DNA of 64,000 bases from Bacteroidota bacterium (lineage in GTDB: Bacteria; Bacteroidota; Bacteroidia; Chitinophagales; Chitinophagaceae): assembly GCA_016868775.1 (NCBI GenBank), contig VGFT01000002.1, positions 62,001-126,000 of the forward strand, read 5' to 3'. Of the stretch, positions 45,040 to 53,257 are shown piece after piece; positions within the stretch are counted from its first letter, which is position 1; each line of letters starts with the position of its first letter. Position numbers and translations under genes: made by a program. Below the pieces are notes generated by a model, which worked only from the letters and a program-made list of their open reading frames with translations, had not been told where the DNA came from and did no database searches.

Positions 45040-45984
45040 TTAGGCTCCGGCCTTGAGGGCTGCCGTTAATTTGGGAACCACTTCAAAGGCATCCCCCACA
45101 ATTCCATAATCGGCGGCCTTGAAGAAAGGCGCTTCGGGATCCTTATTGATCACGACGATCACCTTGCTGCGATTTACGCCGGCCAGGTGCTGAATGGCTC
45201 CTGAAATGCCTATGGCGATATACAGGTTGGGCGCGATGGCGACACCGGTTTGTCCCACGTGTTCATGGTGCGGCCGCCAGTGCGCATCGGCTACGGGGCG
45301 GCTACAAGCCAGTCCCGCCTGCAACACATCGGCCAGCTCCTCGATCATACCCCAGTTCTCGGGACCTTTCATGCCTCTGCCGGCACTGACCACGATCTCC
45401 GATTCGGTGAGGGTTCTGTCGCCACTGCTCTTGCTGTTAGAGATCACCTTTACGGCTGGCTGTATGGATACGGGGGTGGCCATCACATTTGCTTCTCCCT
45501 CTCCAACCGCTACGGTGTATGCATTTGGATTCAGGGAGATCACTTTTACGGGGGTCTGGATCCGAATGTTGGCAAAGGCCTTTCCGGAAAAAACTGATTT
45601 TTTTACCACGAACCCGGAGGTGGTATCGGGGAGTGCTACCGCCCCGGTTACCAGGCCGGCTTTTAATCGAACCGAAACCCGGGCAGCCAATGCCTTGCCC
45701 ATCAAACTATGGGAGAAGACAACAACCGAGGCATCGAGTTCGGTGGCTTTGTCGGCAATCAATTTGGAAAAGGCTTGCGCGTCGAATGTATCGGGACCGG
45801 TGAGCTGATGCACCGTACTTACCCCGTATTTGCCAAGCTCAGAGAGGTCGCTGTTCACTGCACCCACCACGATTGCCTGCGCCTCTGTTCCGAGTTGCTT
45901 TCCAATAGCCACACCATACGTGATCACTTCCAGCGACGATTTTTTGATCGTACCATTGATGTTGTCTGCGTAGATAAGTATCAT
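45040..45984 (-). CDS. etfA: Electron transfer flavoprotein, alpha subunit
   Basis: 314 residues from ATG 45984 (MILIYADNINGTIKK). C-terminal FAD-binding region: VSAGRGMKGPENWGMIEELA, VADAHWRPHHEHVGQTGVAI, LYIAIGISGAIQHLAGV and VINKDPEAPFFKAADYGIVG. It pairs with EtfB to carry electrons from acyl-CoA dehydrogenases (one is at 11.4 kb) to the quinone pool. The gap to etfB is filled by a GTTTAG element, unusual inside an etf operon. Confidence 0.95.
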   Translation of the reverse strand: MILIYADNINGTIKKSSLEVITYGVAIGKQLGTEAQAIVVGAVNSDLSELGKYGVSTVHQLTGPDTFDAQAFSKLIADKATELDASVVVFSHSLMGKALAARVSVRLKAGLVTGAVALPDTTSGFVVKKSVFSGKAFANIRIQTPVKVISLNPNAYTVAVGEGEANVMATPVSIQPAVKVISNSKSSGDRTLTESEIVVSAGRGMKGPENWGMIEELADVLQAGLACSRPVADAHWRPHHEHVGQTGVAIAPNLYIAIGISGAIQHLAGVNRSKVIVVINKDPEAPFFKAADYGIVGDAFEVVPKLTAALKAGA

Positions 45985-46017
45985 TTGTCTTGTTATTATG
46001 TTTGTATCTATATTGTT

Positions 46018-46100
46018 GTTTAGAAAGCAGAGTTTAGGGTTTAGCAACGAATTCAAATCATGTTCCAATATCATAGTACTCTAAACCCTAAACCTTAAAC
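46018..46100. repeat. GTTTAG inverted-repeat element, copy 6 (within the etfB-etfA gap)
   Basis: Left arm GTTTAGAAAGCAGAGTTTAG and on, AT-rich core, right arm CTCTAAACCCTAAACCTTAA. The etfB stop codon TAA (46095-46097) lies in the right arm. Confidence 0.85.
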
Positions 46101-46838
46101 TATCTTCGCTTCTTCCCTCAACAACCTCACCAACTCCTCCACCTGATCCGGCGCCACCAATTTCACACCGGCCTTGGCAGGGGGCATTTCAAACGACACG
46201 GTAGCGGTCAGTGCTTCACAGGCCGCGGGCTCCACTACTTTCAGCGGTTTGGTTCGGGCGGCCATGATGCCGCGCATATTGGGGATGCGGGCTTCGGCCA
46301 TTCCTTTTTGCGCGCTGATGACAACCGGGGTGGCAACTTCATCCAATTCTTGTCCACCATCGATCTCTCGGGTAGCCTTTGCCACCGAACCATCCATCTC
46401 CAGTTTGGTAGCAAGCGATATATAGGGAAGATCCAGCATCTCAGCTACCATCCCGCCAAGCGAAGATCCGTTGTGATCGATGGTTTCCTTGCCGGTCAGG
46501 ATCAGGTCATATCCACCATCTTTGACAACGGTTGCGATCTGAGTGGCGATCACATAGGCATCATCGCTGTCGATGTTTACCCGAATGGCCTCATCGCCAC
46601 CCAAGGCCAGGGCTTTGCGCAAAATGGGCTCGGCATCGGCATTGCCCACGGAGATCAGGTGGATGGCATGCGAGGCATCTGCTTCTTTTAGTTCAATTGC
46701 GCGAACCAGGGCATACCATTCGTCGTAGGGGTTGATGATCCACTGCACCCCGTTGGCATCGTATTTCGTGTTGTTATCGGTGAAAGCTATTTTTGCCGTG
46801 GTGTCGGGCGTCTTGCTGATGCAAACCAGGATCTTCAT
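46095..46838 (-). CDS. etfB: Electron transfer flavoprotein, beta subunit
   Basis: 247 residues. Start MKILVCISKTPDTTAKIAF, then INPYDEWYALVRAIELKEA, ALALGGDEAIRVNIDSDDAY, ILTGKETIDHNGSSLGGMVA and the AMP-binding/recognition loop VVISAQKGMAEARIPNMRGI. It forms the heterodimeric flavoprotein with EtfA downstream. A consensus -7 box is at 46873-46880. Confidence 0.95.
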   Translation of the reverse strand: MKILVCISKTPDTTAKIAFTDNNTKYDANGVQWIINPYDEWYALVRAIELKEADASHAIHLISVGNADAEPILRKALALGGDEAIRVNIDSDDAYVIATQIATVVKDGGYDLILTGKETIDHNGSSLGGMVAEMLDLPYISLATKLEMDGSVAKATREIDGGQELDEVATPVVISAQKGMAEARIPNMRGIMAARTKPLKVVEPAACEALTATVSFEMPPAKAGVKLVAPDQVEELVRLLREEAKIV

Positions 46839-46872
46839 AACGTCGAGTTGATTTTCGAATTATTTCGTGTTG

Positions 46873-46880
46873 CAAAGGTA
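46873..46880 (-). promoter_or_regulatory. -7 promoter element for etfB-etfA
   Basis: TACCTTTG on minus strand, 34 bases before the etfB ATG. Confidence 0.6.
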
Positions 46881-46927
46881 AGTGCCCCCGCCCGAATGAA
46901 TTGTTCCTCGATGTACTGAATATCCAC

Positions 46928-47236
46928 ATGGACCGTCTTCAACACCTTCATAAATTATTGTCCGAACAGCCCCAGGATCCCTTCCTGAACCATGCCCTGG
47001 CCTTGGAGGAGATCAAAATGGGTCGGGATCAGGAGGCACGCTGCCTCTTCGAGCGTCTGCTGGAGTTAAATCCCGACTATATTGGCAGCTATTACCACTT
47101 GGGAAAGCTGCTCGAGCGCCAAGGCGAAGAGCCAAAAGCGGTAGATATCTACGAGCGGGGAATGGAGGTGGCAAAGAAATTGGGTGACCAACATGCCCTC
47201 AGTGAGCTTCGATCCGCATACGACAACTTGATCTGA
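46928..47236 (+). CDS. Small TPR-repeat protein
   Basis: 102 residues from ATG 46928 (MDRLQHLHKLL). Two to three tetratricopeptide helical hairpins: LLSEQPQDPFLNHALALEEI, ARCLFERLLELNPDYIGSYY, and HLGKLLERQGEEPKAVDIYE. No signal peptide. It may be a cytoplasmic scaffold. The stop overlaps the tilS start (TGATG at 47234-47238), so the two are coupled, though no functional link is established. Confidence 0.82.
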   Translation: MDRLQHLHKLLSEQPQDPFLNHALALEEIKMGRDQEARCLFERLLELNPDYIGSYYHLGKLLERQGEEPKAVDIYERGMEVAKKLGDQHALSELRSAYDNLI

Positions 47237-48570
47237 TGAACATTCGCCAAACAGTTGAAAAGACAATGCGGTCCTTCGGACTCTCGCCTGCTACCCGGGT
47301 CTTCTTGGCCATCAGTGGCGGCATTGATTCGGTGGTATTGGCCCATTTATTAAGGGTTTCCGGTTACCAAGCTATTTGGCTACACATGAATTTTCAGTTA
47401 AGAGGAGAGGAGAGCCACCGAGATCAGCAATTTGTGGAGCAGCTGGCAAAAAAATGGGATCAAACCCTGCACACCTTATCCGTGAATGCCAAGGCCTTTG
47501 CGGAAGAAAATAAGCTCTCTACCCAGGAAGCCGCCCGCACCCTTCGATACAACTGGTTCGCGGCCGAGGTAAAACCCGCGGGCAAACAAGCAGTGCTGCT
47601 CACGGCGCATCACGCCGAAGACAATGCAGAAACCTTGCTGATGAATTTTTTGCGAGGCACCGGACTTCGCGGGCTCACCGCAATTCCCGCCGTAAATGAT
47701 TATATCTGCCGACCGCTGCTACACGTTTCCCGAAGCCAGATCATGGACTATGCGAGGGAAAATGAACTCGATTTTGTAGAGGACTCTTCCAACCGCAACA
47801 CAGATTATACCCGCAATCGATTGCGTCTTGAACTCATGCCGATATTGCGCGATCTCTATCCGCAAGTGGATGCCAACTTGAAACACAACATCGATCGGTT
47901 TCAGTCGGCCTACGCACTCTATCAGCAGGCTGCCCGTCGTTGGATGAAAAAGCATATCGTCGTAAAAGGAGCCGAGCAACAAGTATCCTGCGCCCTGCTC
48001 CTTCAGCCTGAAAACCGCGCCATCGTACATGAATGGTTAGTCGGGCATGGTTTCACCGAAAAACAGGAAGACGAACTGCTTCGGTTGGGAGAAAGTCAGT
48101 CTGGTCATTTCTTGGTATCGGCCGATGGAAAGTACCGTATCATCAAACACCGAAATCATTTTTTGCTCACTGCCGTGCAAACTGATTCCCGTTCACCTCA
48201 GTGGATCGGCGCGGAGGATTCCGTTTCGGTTTTTTCAGGAGGACGACTGGAGATCAAACCGCTGCTTACACTGACTGAACCCCTTCCTTGCGATCCGCGC
48301 ACAGCCTGTTTGGATGTGGGGGAATTGGATTTTCCCTTGCTGCTGCGCCCTTGGCAGCCCGGTGATTATTTTTATCCATTGGGATTGAATAAGAAAAAGA
48401 AACTGGCCCGGTTTTTGATCGATCTAAAACTATCCACTCCTCAAAAAGAAAGGGTATGGGTATTGGAATCGGGTAATCGCATCGTTTGGGTGATCGGGTA
48501 TCGGATCGATCATCGCTTTCGTGTTCGTGCGCAATCGCGCGAGGTGGTTCAGATCGATTGGGTCGTCTGA
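47236..48570 (+). CDS. tilS: tRNA(Ile)-lysidine synthetase
   Basis: 444 residues. The N-terminal PP-loop SGGIDSVVLAHLL binds ATP. The core continues with LLTAHHAEDNAETLLMNFLR, GTGLRGLTAIPAV and DSSNRNTDYTRNRLRLELMP. The C-terminal domain (LRPWQPGDYFYPLGLNKKKK, LARFLIDLKL) is typical of TilS. It changes C34 of tRNA-Ile(CAU) to lysidine so that it reads AUA. Its stop abuts the convergent rhomboid gene with no spacer. Confidence 0.95.
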   Translation: MNIRQTVEKTMRSFGLSPATRVFLAISGGIDSVVLAHLLRVSGYQAIWLHMNFQLRGEESHRDQQFVEQLAKKWDQTLHTLSVNAKAFAEENKLSTQEAARTLRYNWFAAEVKPAGKQAVLLTAHHAEDNAETLLMNFLRGTGLRGLTAIPAVNDYICRPLLHVSRSQIMDYARENELDFVEDSSNRNTDYTRNRLRLELMPILRDLYPQVDANLKHNIDRFQSAYALYQQAARRWMKKHIVVKGAEQQVSCALLLQPENRAIVHEWLVGHGFTEKQEDELLRLGESQSGHFLVSADGKYRIIKHRNHFLLTAVQTDSRSPQWIGAEDSVSVFSGGRLEIKPLLTLTEPLPCDPRTACLDVGELDFPLLLRPWQPGDYFYPLGLNKKKKLARFLIDLKLSTPQKERVWVLESGNRIVWVIGYRIDHRFRVRAQSREVVQIDWVV

Positions 48571-49233
48571 TCAGATCCCGATCGAGTTCAGGTGTGCCCG
48601 TACTTTATAGAAAAATTCTTGTGCCGGCTGGTATTCGGTTTGCAGGAGAAAGGCCAGTACCAGCGTGAAGGCTAGTCCGTATAACGCTCCCCAAATGTGG
48701 GCAGAGTGATTGATGTTGTCGCGGTTTTGTCGGCCCATCAGGGAAGAGAGGAGTAGGTAAAGGGGGCCAAAAACGTAACCCGGTATCACCGGAGGGATAA
48801 AAAAGAAACCGATTTTTGAAGTGGGATTAAATAAGATTCCCACAAATACGATCGCGCTCACCGCACCGGAGGCGCCCAAGCTTCTATAGCGGTTGTTGGT
48901 ACGGTGTTGGAAAAAAGTAGGGATCAGACAGAAAAACAGGGCGGAGACGTAAAGAGCCAGGTAATAGACTTTTCCATTTTCTCCAAACAATAGCGGAGAT
49001 TCAAATGACTGTTCCACAAATTCACCGAATAGATACAGCGAAAGCATATTGAATAGCAAATGGCCCCAGTCTGCGTGGATCAGTCCGCAGGTGAAGAATC
49101 GATACCATTGATTTTGTTTGGTGATGGCGGGCGGGTAGAAGATCAGGTCGTCGATCAGTTTACGGTTGGAAAATCCGCCAATGGAGACAGGCGTAGTGAA
49201 CAGCAGCAAGGAAAGGGTGATGGTCAGGTTCAT
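48571..49233 (-). CDS. Rhomboid family intramembrane serine protease
   Basis: 220 residues, about six hydrophobic spans. Catalytic Ser is in GASGAVSAIVFVGILF, and the catalytic His is probably in NHSAHIWGALYGLAF. The loop WYRFFTCGLIHADWGHLLFN matches the rhomboid L1 and HxxxxHxxxN region. It cleaves membrane-spanning helices within the inner membrane; substrates unknown. The ATG overlaps the rlmH stop by four bases (ATGA), so it is coupled to rlmH. Confidence 0.9.
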   Translation of the reverse strand: MNLTITLSLLLFTTPVSIGGFSNRKLIDDLIFYPPAITKQNQWYRFFTCGLIHADWGHLLFNMLSLYLFGEFVEQSFESPLLFGENGKVYYLALYVSALFFCLIPTFFQHRTNNRYRSLGASGAVSAIVFVGILFNPTSKIGFFFIPPVIPGYVFGPLYLLLSSLMGRQNRDNINHSAHIWGALYGLAFTLVLAFLLQTEYQPAQEFFYKVRAHLNSIGI

Positions 49234-49703
49234 GCGTGGTGGTATTTTTCACCGCGCAGAATGGTGCAGGCGCGATAGAGTTGTTCGGCTAAGATCAGTC
49301 GAACCAGCTGGTGCGGAAAGACCAACTTAGACAAACTCCACTGATGATCGGCTCGTTTCAGGACGGATTCGGATAGTCCGTAGGCTCCTCCGATCAGAAA
49401 TACCAGTCGTTTGCGGCTCTCGTTGGCTCGTTGCTGGAGGAATTTGGCCAATTCTTCGGATCGGTGTTGTTTCCCGGTTTCTTCCAGGGCGATCAGGTAA
49501 TCGTCGGGTTGCAGCCACTCCAAAATGATTTCGCCCTCTTTGCGTTGCAGGTCCATTTCACTTAGTACGGCACTTTGTTTGGGGGTGGGGATCAGTTGCC
49601 AATCTACTTTATAGTACCGTCCGATGCGTTTGGTGAATTCTTCCACCCCGGCTTTGATATAGGGCTCGTGGGGCTTACCGACCGACCAAAGAGAGATGCG
49701 CAT
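49230..49703 (-). CDS. rlmH: 23S rRNA (pseudouridine1915-N3)-methyltransferase
   Basis: 157 residues from ATG 49703 (MRISLWSVGKPHEPYIKAG). SPOUT fold marks: EEFTKRIGRYYKVDWQLIP, LQPDDYLIALEETGKQHRSE, RLVFLIGGAYGLSESVLKRA, and the knot end SLSKLVFPHQLVRLILAEQL, YRACTILRGEKYHH. It methylates pseudouridine 1915 in helix 69 of the ribosome. A minus-strand -7 box (49707-49714) ends three bases before this ATG; the alternative start two codons upstream (49709) overlaps the box, so 49703 is preferred and the mRNA should be leaderless. Confidence 0.95.
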   Translation of the reverse strand: MRISLWSVGKPHEPYIKAGVEEFTKRIGRYYKVDWQLIPTPKQSAVLSEMDLQRKEGEIILEWLQPDDYLIALEETGKQHRSEELAKFLQQRANESRKRLVFLIGGAYGLSESVLKRADHQWSLSKLVFPHQLVRLILAEQLYRACTILRGEKYHHA

Positions 49704-49706
49704 GCG

Positions 49707-49714
49707 CAAAGCTA
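49707..49714 (-). promoter_or_regulatory. -7 promoter element for rlmH (leaderless)
   Basis: TAGCTTTG on minus strand, three bases before ATG 49703. Confidence 0.55.
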
Positions 49715-49722
49715 AGGAATGT

Positions 49723-49746
49723 AGTTAGTTTGGGTAGTTTGGGAAA
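49723..49746. repeat. CCCAAACTA-family repeat upstream of rlmH
   Basis: AGTTAGTTTGGGTAGTTTGG, the reverse complement of the CCCAAACTA unit. It lies in a 277-bp gap in which I see no convincing gene. Confidence 0.7.
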
Positions 49747-49980
49747 CAAAACCCATTGAGGATCGCTCCGGGAAAACCAGCGTTGGGCCGCTAAAGGATA
49801 CCCTCCGGTGTCTGTATAGATCAGGTTCACTCCTAGAGATTTGAAAGTCAGATTTCTGAGAAGCAATAAGCCGGATGGGCACAATGTGTCGGTTTTCCGT
49901 GAATTCCATAAATTTGGAAATCTGCTTGAATCGTCGAATGCTTGCTATTAAATCGGTTGTTCATTATAAAAATTCTGTAT

Positions 49981-50283
49981 ATGCAACTACGATTGCTGTT
50001 CTTCTCTCTGCTTTTGTCGGTATCCTTTGTGATGTCGGCCCAATCCTCTGGATCTTTATGTGAAATGTATGCAATTCGTGATCGAGTTTACTTTTATGAC
50101 CGAACCTACAGTGCTGGGCGCACGGCTTACGTGAAGCGCAAAGCTTACCTGGTTTACGGCGATCGGTTTTGGATTACCTGCAGTGACTACAATAACGACT
50201 GGGTGTACATTACCTTTCGAAACCAGCGGGATGTTGTTACCCGTGGATATATCCGAAACTCGGATATGAAATTTGTCCGATAA
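49981..50283 (+). CDS. Small secreted SH3-like protein
   Basis: 100 residues from ATG 49981. Signal peptide (LRLLFFSLLLSVSFVMSAQ). The mature part is a short beta-rich domain (VYFYDRTYSAGRTAYVKRKA, YLVYGDRFWITCSDYNNDWV, YITFRNQRDVVTRGYIRNSD) resembling bacterial SH3-type folds with aromatic strands. It is rich in Tyr and Arg. Probably periplasmic, possibly ligand-binding; no catalytic residues. It is the last gene before the tRNA. Confidence 0.7.
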   Translation: MQLRLLFFSLLLSVSFVMSAQSSGSLCEMYAIRDRVYFYDRTYSAGRTAYVKRKAYLVYGDRFWITCSDYNNDWVYITFRNQRDVVTRGYIRNSDMKFVR

Positions 50284-50325
50284 GTCCGCTTGCAGTAGGT
50301 GCGTATTTATTTGACTGAATTGCCT

Positions 50326-50333
50326 TATTTTTG
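50326..50333 (+). promoter_or_regulatory. -7 promoter element for tRNA-Arg
   Basis: TATTTTTG, consensus TAnnTTTG, 15 bases before the tRNA 5' end. Confidence 0.6.
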
Positions 50334-50348
50334 CTACCCCTTAGGGAT

Positions 50349-50422
50349 GGCCTCGTAGCTCAACTGAATAGAGCATCTGACTACGGATCAGAAGGTTTCA
50401 GGTTTGAATCCTGACGGGGTCA
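50349..50422 (+). tRNA. tRNA-Arg (anticodon ACG)
   Basis: A complete cloverleaf folds by eye: acceptor GGCCTCG with CGGGGTC, D stem GCTC/GAGC, anticodon stem TCTGA/TCAGA with loop CTACGGA, and T stem TCAGG/CCTGA with loop TTTGAAT. The anticodon is ACG, which reads CGU and, after A34 to inosine editing, CGC and CGA. CCA is not fully encoded (ends A-CA). Confidence 0.96.
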
Positions 50423-50424
50423 CA

Positions 50425-50455
50425 AAAAAGCCCCGCAACTCGGCGGGGCTTTTTT
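50425..50455. terminator. Intrinsic terminator after tRNA-Arg
   Basis: AAAAAGCCCCGC, loop, GCGGGGCTTTTTT. It also serves the convergent BI-1 family gene. Confidence 0.9.
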
Positions 50456-50467
50456 GTGCGTTGATTC

Positions 50468-51217
50468 TTATCGACGCTGCAATTTCGTGAGAAGGCGTAG
50501 GATCTCGAGATAGAGCCAGACCAGTGTTACCAGCAGGCCAAAGGCACTATACCACTCCATAAATTTGGGAGCTTGCATCTCGGCTCCTTTCTCGATCATG
50601 TCAAAATTCAACAGAAGGTTCAGGGAGGCCAGGACCACCACAAAAACAGAGAACCCAATTCCAAACGCGCTGGAATCCATGGTGCCACCGGCTATCGTCG
50701 AACCAAAAAACTGTGCGCCGATCCATTGAACCAAGTAAAAGATTGCAACGGCCATGGTGGCTACCACAATGATTTGGCGGAATCGTTGGGTGACGGGTAT
50801 GATCCTAAAGCGATAGATCAGAAACATAAGTCCGGCTACCAACAAGGTCAGAAACACTGCCTGCATAGGTAAGCCCGGATATCGGTCATTCAGGTATGCA
50901 CTGAATGCTCCCAAAAACAGGCCTTCCAAAACCGCGTAGCCGGGTGCCAATACGGGCGACCACGACATTTTAAACATCATGATCAGGGCCATGATCAGTC
51001 CGCCAAAAACACCCACCATCATGAAGGTGGACGGATCGGATCCTTTTTGAAATTGGTCCCACGCAAAAAATGTGGATGCAGCCATCAACGCCATCAGAAC
51101 ACCGAATTTGTTCAGGGTGCCGTTGAGCGTCATGGAGTCGCCGGCGTATTCACCGGAGATCGACCGCTCAAAGGTTTTTTCTTTGAGCGTAGGGTTGCTG
51201 GAGTCAAAGATTGCCAT
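50468..51217 (-). CDS. Bax inhibitor-1/YccA family membrane protein
   Basis: 249 residues with seven hydrophobic spans. N-terminal soluble start MAIFDSSNPTLKEKTFERS, then TLNGTLNKFGVLMALMAAST, GVFGGLIMALIMMFKMSWSP, APGYAVLEGLFLGAFSAYLN, and VVVLASLNLLLNFDMIEKGA. The last matches the C-terminal di-aspartyl-type region of the BI-1 superfamily (pH-sensitive calcium leak). It stands alone and converges with the tRNA terminator. Confidence 0.9.
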   Translation of the reverse strand: MAIFDSSNPTLKEKTFERSISGEYAGDSMTLNGTLNKFGVLMALMAASTFFAWDQFQKGSDPSTFMMVGVFGGLIMALIMMFKMSWSPVLAPGYAVLEGLFLGAFSAYLNDRYPGLPMQAVFLTLLVAGLMFLIYRFRIIPVTQRFRQIIVVATMAVAIFYLVQWIGAQFFGSTIAGGTMDSSAFGIGFSVFVVVLASLNLLLNFDMIEKGAEMQAPKFMEWYSAFGLLVTLVWLYLEILRLLTKLQRR

Positions 51218-51251
51218 GGTGTATTGTTTGAGCAGTTAAGATACCAAAAAG

Positions 51252-53171
51252 TCAGAACTTCCAACGCACAAAGGCTTCCATTGCGGCATAGTGTGTTAGA
51301 CCCAGGTCGGCATAAAGCTTAGCCGTATGGGCATTTCTTTCTTCGGCCCGTTGCCAAAATTCCCGTGCGTCGGTGCCTTGGAAGGGGACCAAGTCTTTTT
51401 GGGATTGGTGGATAAAGATGCCGTGTCGTTTGCGAAGGACTTGGTCCGGGCTCATCGGGATGGCCATTTCGATCTCGTCTATGTTCCATTCTTCCCACGC
51501 GCCTTTGTAGAGCCATAGCCAGCAGTCGCCAATCCAATCATCTCCTTCTGCTTTTATTTGCTTGAGCGCTTCCAGTACGGCTTGGAAACAAACAATGTGT
51601 GTGCCATGGGGGTCAGCAAAATCTCCGGCGCAATAAACTTGATGGGGACGGATCTTCCGCAACAGTTCTTTGGTGGCCAGGATATCTTTTTTGCCCAATG
51701 GTTTTTTTTCGATGGCGCCGGTTTCATAGAAGGGGAGGTCCATGAAATGAATGTTCGCTTCCGGGATCCCCACAAATCGACAGGTGGCTTTCGCCTCGCC
51801 CCGACGGATCAGTCCCTTGATGGATCGAATAAGTTTTGTGTCGGTTTGGTTCGACTTTTTCTTATCAAGAAATCGGCGAGAGGCATGAAGGATCTCTCTT
51901 GATTTTTTATTGTTGATGCCTGCAATCGATTCAAACCTTACGGCAAAATCCAGGTAGCGGGTCACGAATTCATCCGTTACTGCGATGTTGCCACTGGTTT
52001 GGTAGGCAACGTGCACGTCATGCTCCTGGTTGTGCAGACGTTGAAACGCCCCCCCCATGCTGATGATGTCATCGTCCGGGTGCGGCGAGAAGAGGAGCAC
52101 CCGTTTGGGATAAGGTTCGGAACGCTCAGGGTGTCCGGGCAAGATCGCGTTGGGCTTTCCGCCCGGCCAGCCCGTGATCGAATCTCTCAGCAGGTAATAT
52201 ACTTGCAGGTTCACCTCGTAGGCCTCTTCTTTTTCGACGAGCAGGTCGCCCAATCCATTTTCATTGTAATCGCTGTTGGTGAGACTCAGCACCGGTTTGT
52301 TTAGGGCGAGCGCCAGGTTCACCACTGCTTTTTTCATCATCTGCGGTGTCCACTCGCAATCGCCGGTAAGCCAAGGAGATTTGAAGCGGGTGAGTTCTGT
52401 TGCAGCGGCCTCATCGCATATAAAAGTGACATCGTCGTGGTTTTGCAGCAGGGAAGCGGGCACGTGCTCCGAGTCATCTTCCTCTACGGCTTTTTTGATG
52501 ACGGGGGCTTTTGCACTGCCCCAGGCCATTAATAAGATCCGCTTGGCTTTGAGAATCGTATCGATTCCCATGGTAATGGCCAGCCGCGGCACCTGCGAAA
52601 TGTTCGAAAACTCATATGCATTTGCCAACCGTGTGGAATGATCCAGGTTGACCAGTCGTGTCTTGCTGTAAATACCCGACCCCGGCTCATTGAATCCGAT
52701 GTGGCCGTTCATTCCCATCCCCAGAACCTGCAAGTCGATGCCCCCTGCTGCCTGGATTTTTTTCTCGTATTCCCGACAAAATGCTTTCACCTCATCCTTG
52801 GCGATGTTCCCCGGGGGGATGTGGATATTACTGGGTTTGATGTCGAGGTGATCGAAAAGATGGCTGTGCATGAACCGATGATAGCTTTGAAGGGCTGTCG
52901 GTTCTAAGGGATAATATTCATCCAGGTTGAAGGTGATGACATTCTTAAAACTGAGTTTCTCTTCGTGATGAAGGCGCACCAACTCGGCATAAAGTGATTT
53001 GGGAGTGGAGCCCGTGGCAAGTCCCAGTACCACTGTTTTTTTCTCTTTTTGTCTCTGACGAATCAGGTCCGCAATCTGACGGGCTACCCAAAGGGAACCA
53101 TCGGATTGGTCAGCAACGATTTTTACTGGGATTCTCTCTAAACTGTCGGTCAACTTGGCACTCTCAGGCAT
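51252..53171 (-). CDS. nagB: Glucosamine-6-phosphate deaminase fused to an LmbE-like deacetylase domain
   Basis: 639 residues in two parts. Residues about 10-270 are NagB: VVLGLATGSTPKSLYAELVR, VITFNLDEYYPLEPTALQSY, VLGMGMNGHIGFNEPGSGIY and LLMAWGSAKAPVIKKAVEED. Residues about 345-639 are an LmbE/PIG-L fold with VLLFSPHPDDDIISMGGAFQ near the start and a later HGTHIVCFQAV. NagB turns GlcN-6-P into fructose-6-P and ammonia. The second domain could deacetylate GlcNAc-6-P, as NagA does, though HPDDD-type enzymes here often have other substrates. This fusion is common in Bacteroidota. The neighbouring GH20 enzyme supports a GlcNAc-use role. A -7 box is at 53191-53198. Confidence 0.93.
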   Translation of the reverse strand: MPESAKLTDSLERIPVKIVADQSDGSLWVARQIADLIRQRQKEKKTVVLGLATGSTPKSLYAELVRLHHEEKLSFKNVITFNLDEYYPLEPTALQSYHRFMHSHLFDHLDIKPSNIHIPPGNIAKDEVKAFCREYEKKIQAAGGIDLQVLGMGMNGHIGFNEPGSGIYSKTRLVNLDHSTRLANAYEFSNISQVPRLAITMGIDTILKAKRILLMAWGSAKAPVIKKAVEEDDSEHVPASLLQNHDDVTFICDEAAATELTRFKSPWLTGDCEWTPQMMKKAVVNLALALNKPVLSLTNSDYNENGLGDLLVEKEEAYEVNLQVYYLLRDSITGWPGGKPNAILPGHPERSEPYPKRVLLFSPHPDDDIISMGGAFQRLHNQEHDVHVAYQTSGNIAVTDEFVTRYLDFAVRFESIAGINNKKSREILHASRRFLDKKKSNQTDTKLIRSIKGLIRRGEAKATCRFVGIPEANIHFMDLPFYETGAIEKKPLGKKDILATKELLRKIRPHQVYCAGDFADPHGTHIVCFQAVLEALKQIKAEGDDWIGDCWLWLYKGAWEEWNIDEIEMAIPMSPDQVLRKRHGIFIHQSQKDLVPFQGTDAREFWQRAEERNAHTAKLYADLGLTHYAAMEAFVRWKF

Positions 53172-53190
53172 CCTGAATTAAGTTGAGCCA

Positions 53191-53198
53191 CAAATATA
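53191..53198 (-). promoter_or_regulatory. -7 promoter element for the nagB fusion gene
   Basis: TATATTTG on minus strand, 19 bases before the nagB ATG. Confidence 0.6.
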
Positions 53199-53257
53199 CC
53201 AAACTACTCAAACTATTCAAACTACCCAAACTACCTAAACTGTCCAAACTATTCTAC
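53199..53257. repeat. CCCAAACTA-family tandem repeat between nagB and GH20 genes
   Basis: Six units of period 9 (CCAAACTACT, CAAACTATT, CAAACTACC and so on). The GH20 stop codon TAG (53249-53251) lies inside it; read on the minus strand, one frame has TAG in nearly every unit. Confidence 0.9.

Noticed and set aside
49730-49909. Possible small minus-strand gene upstream of rlmH (two overlapping frames of about 65 codons)
   Set aside because: Neither frame has a recognisable domain, both run into a repeat or into rlmH, and the rlmH promoter lies inside. It could be a gene remnant, but I cannot support it.
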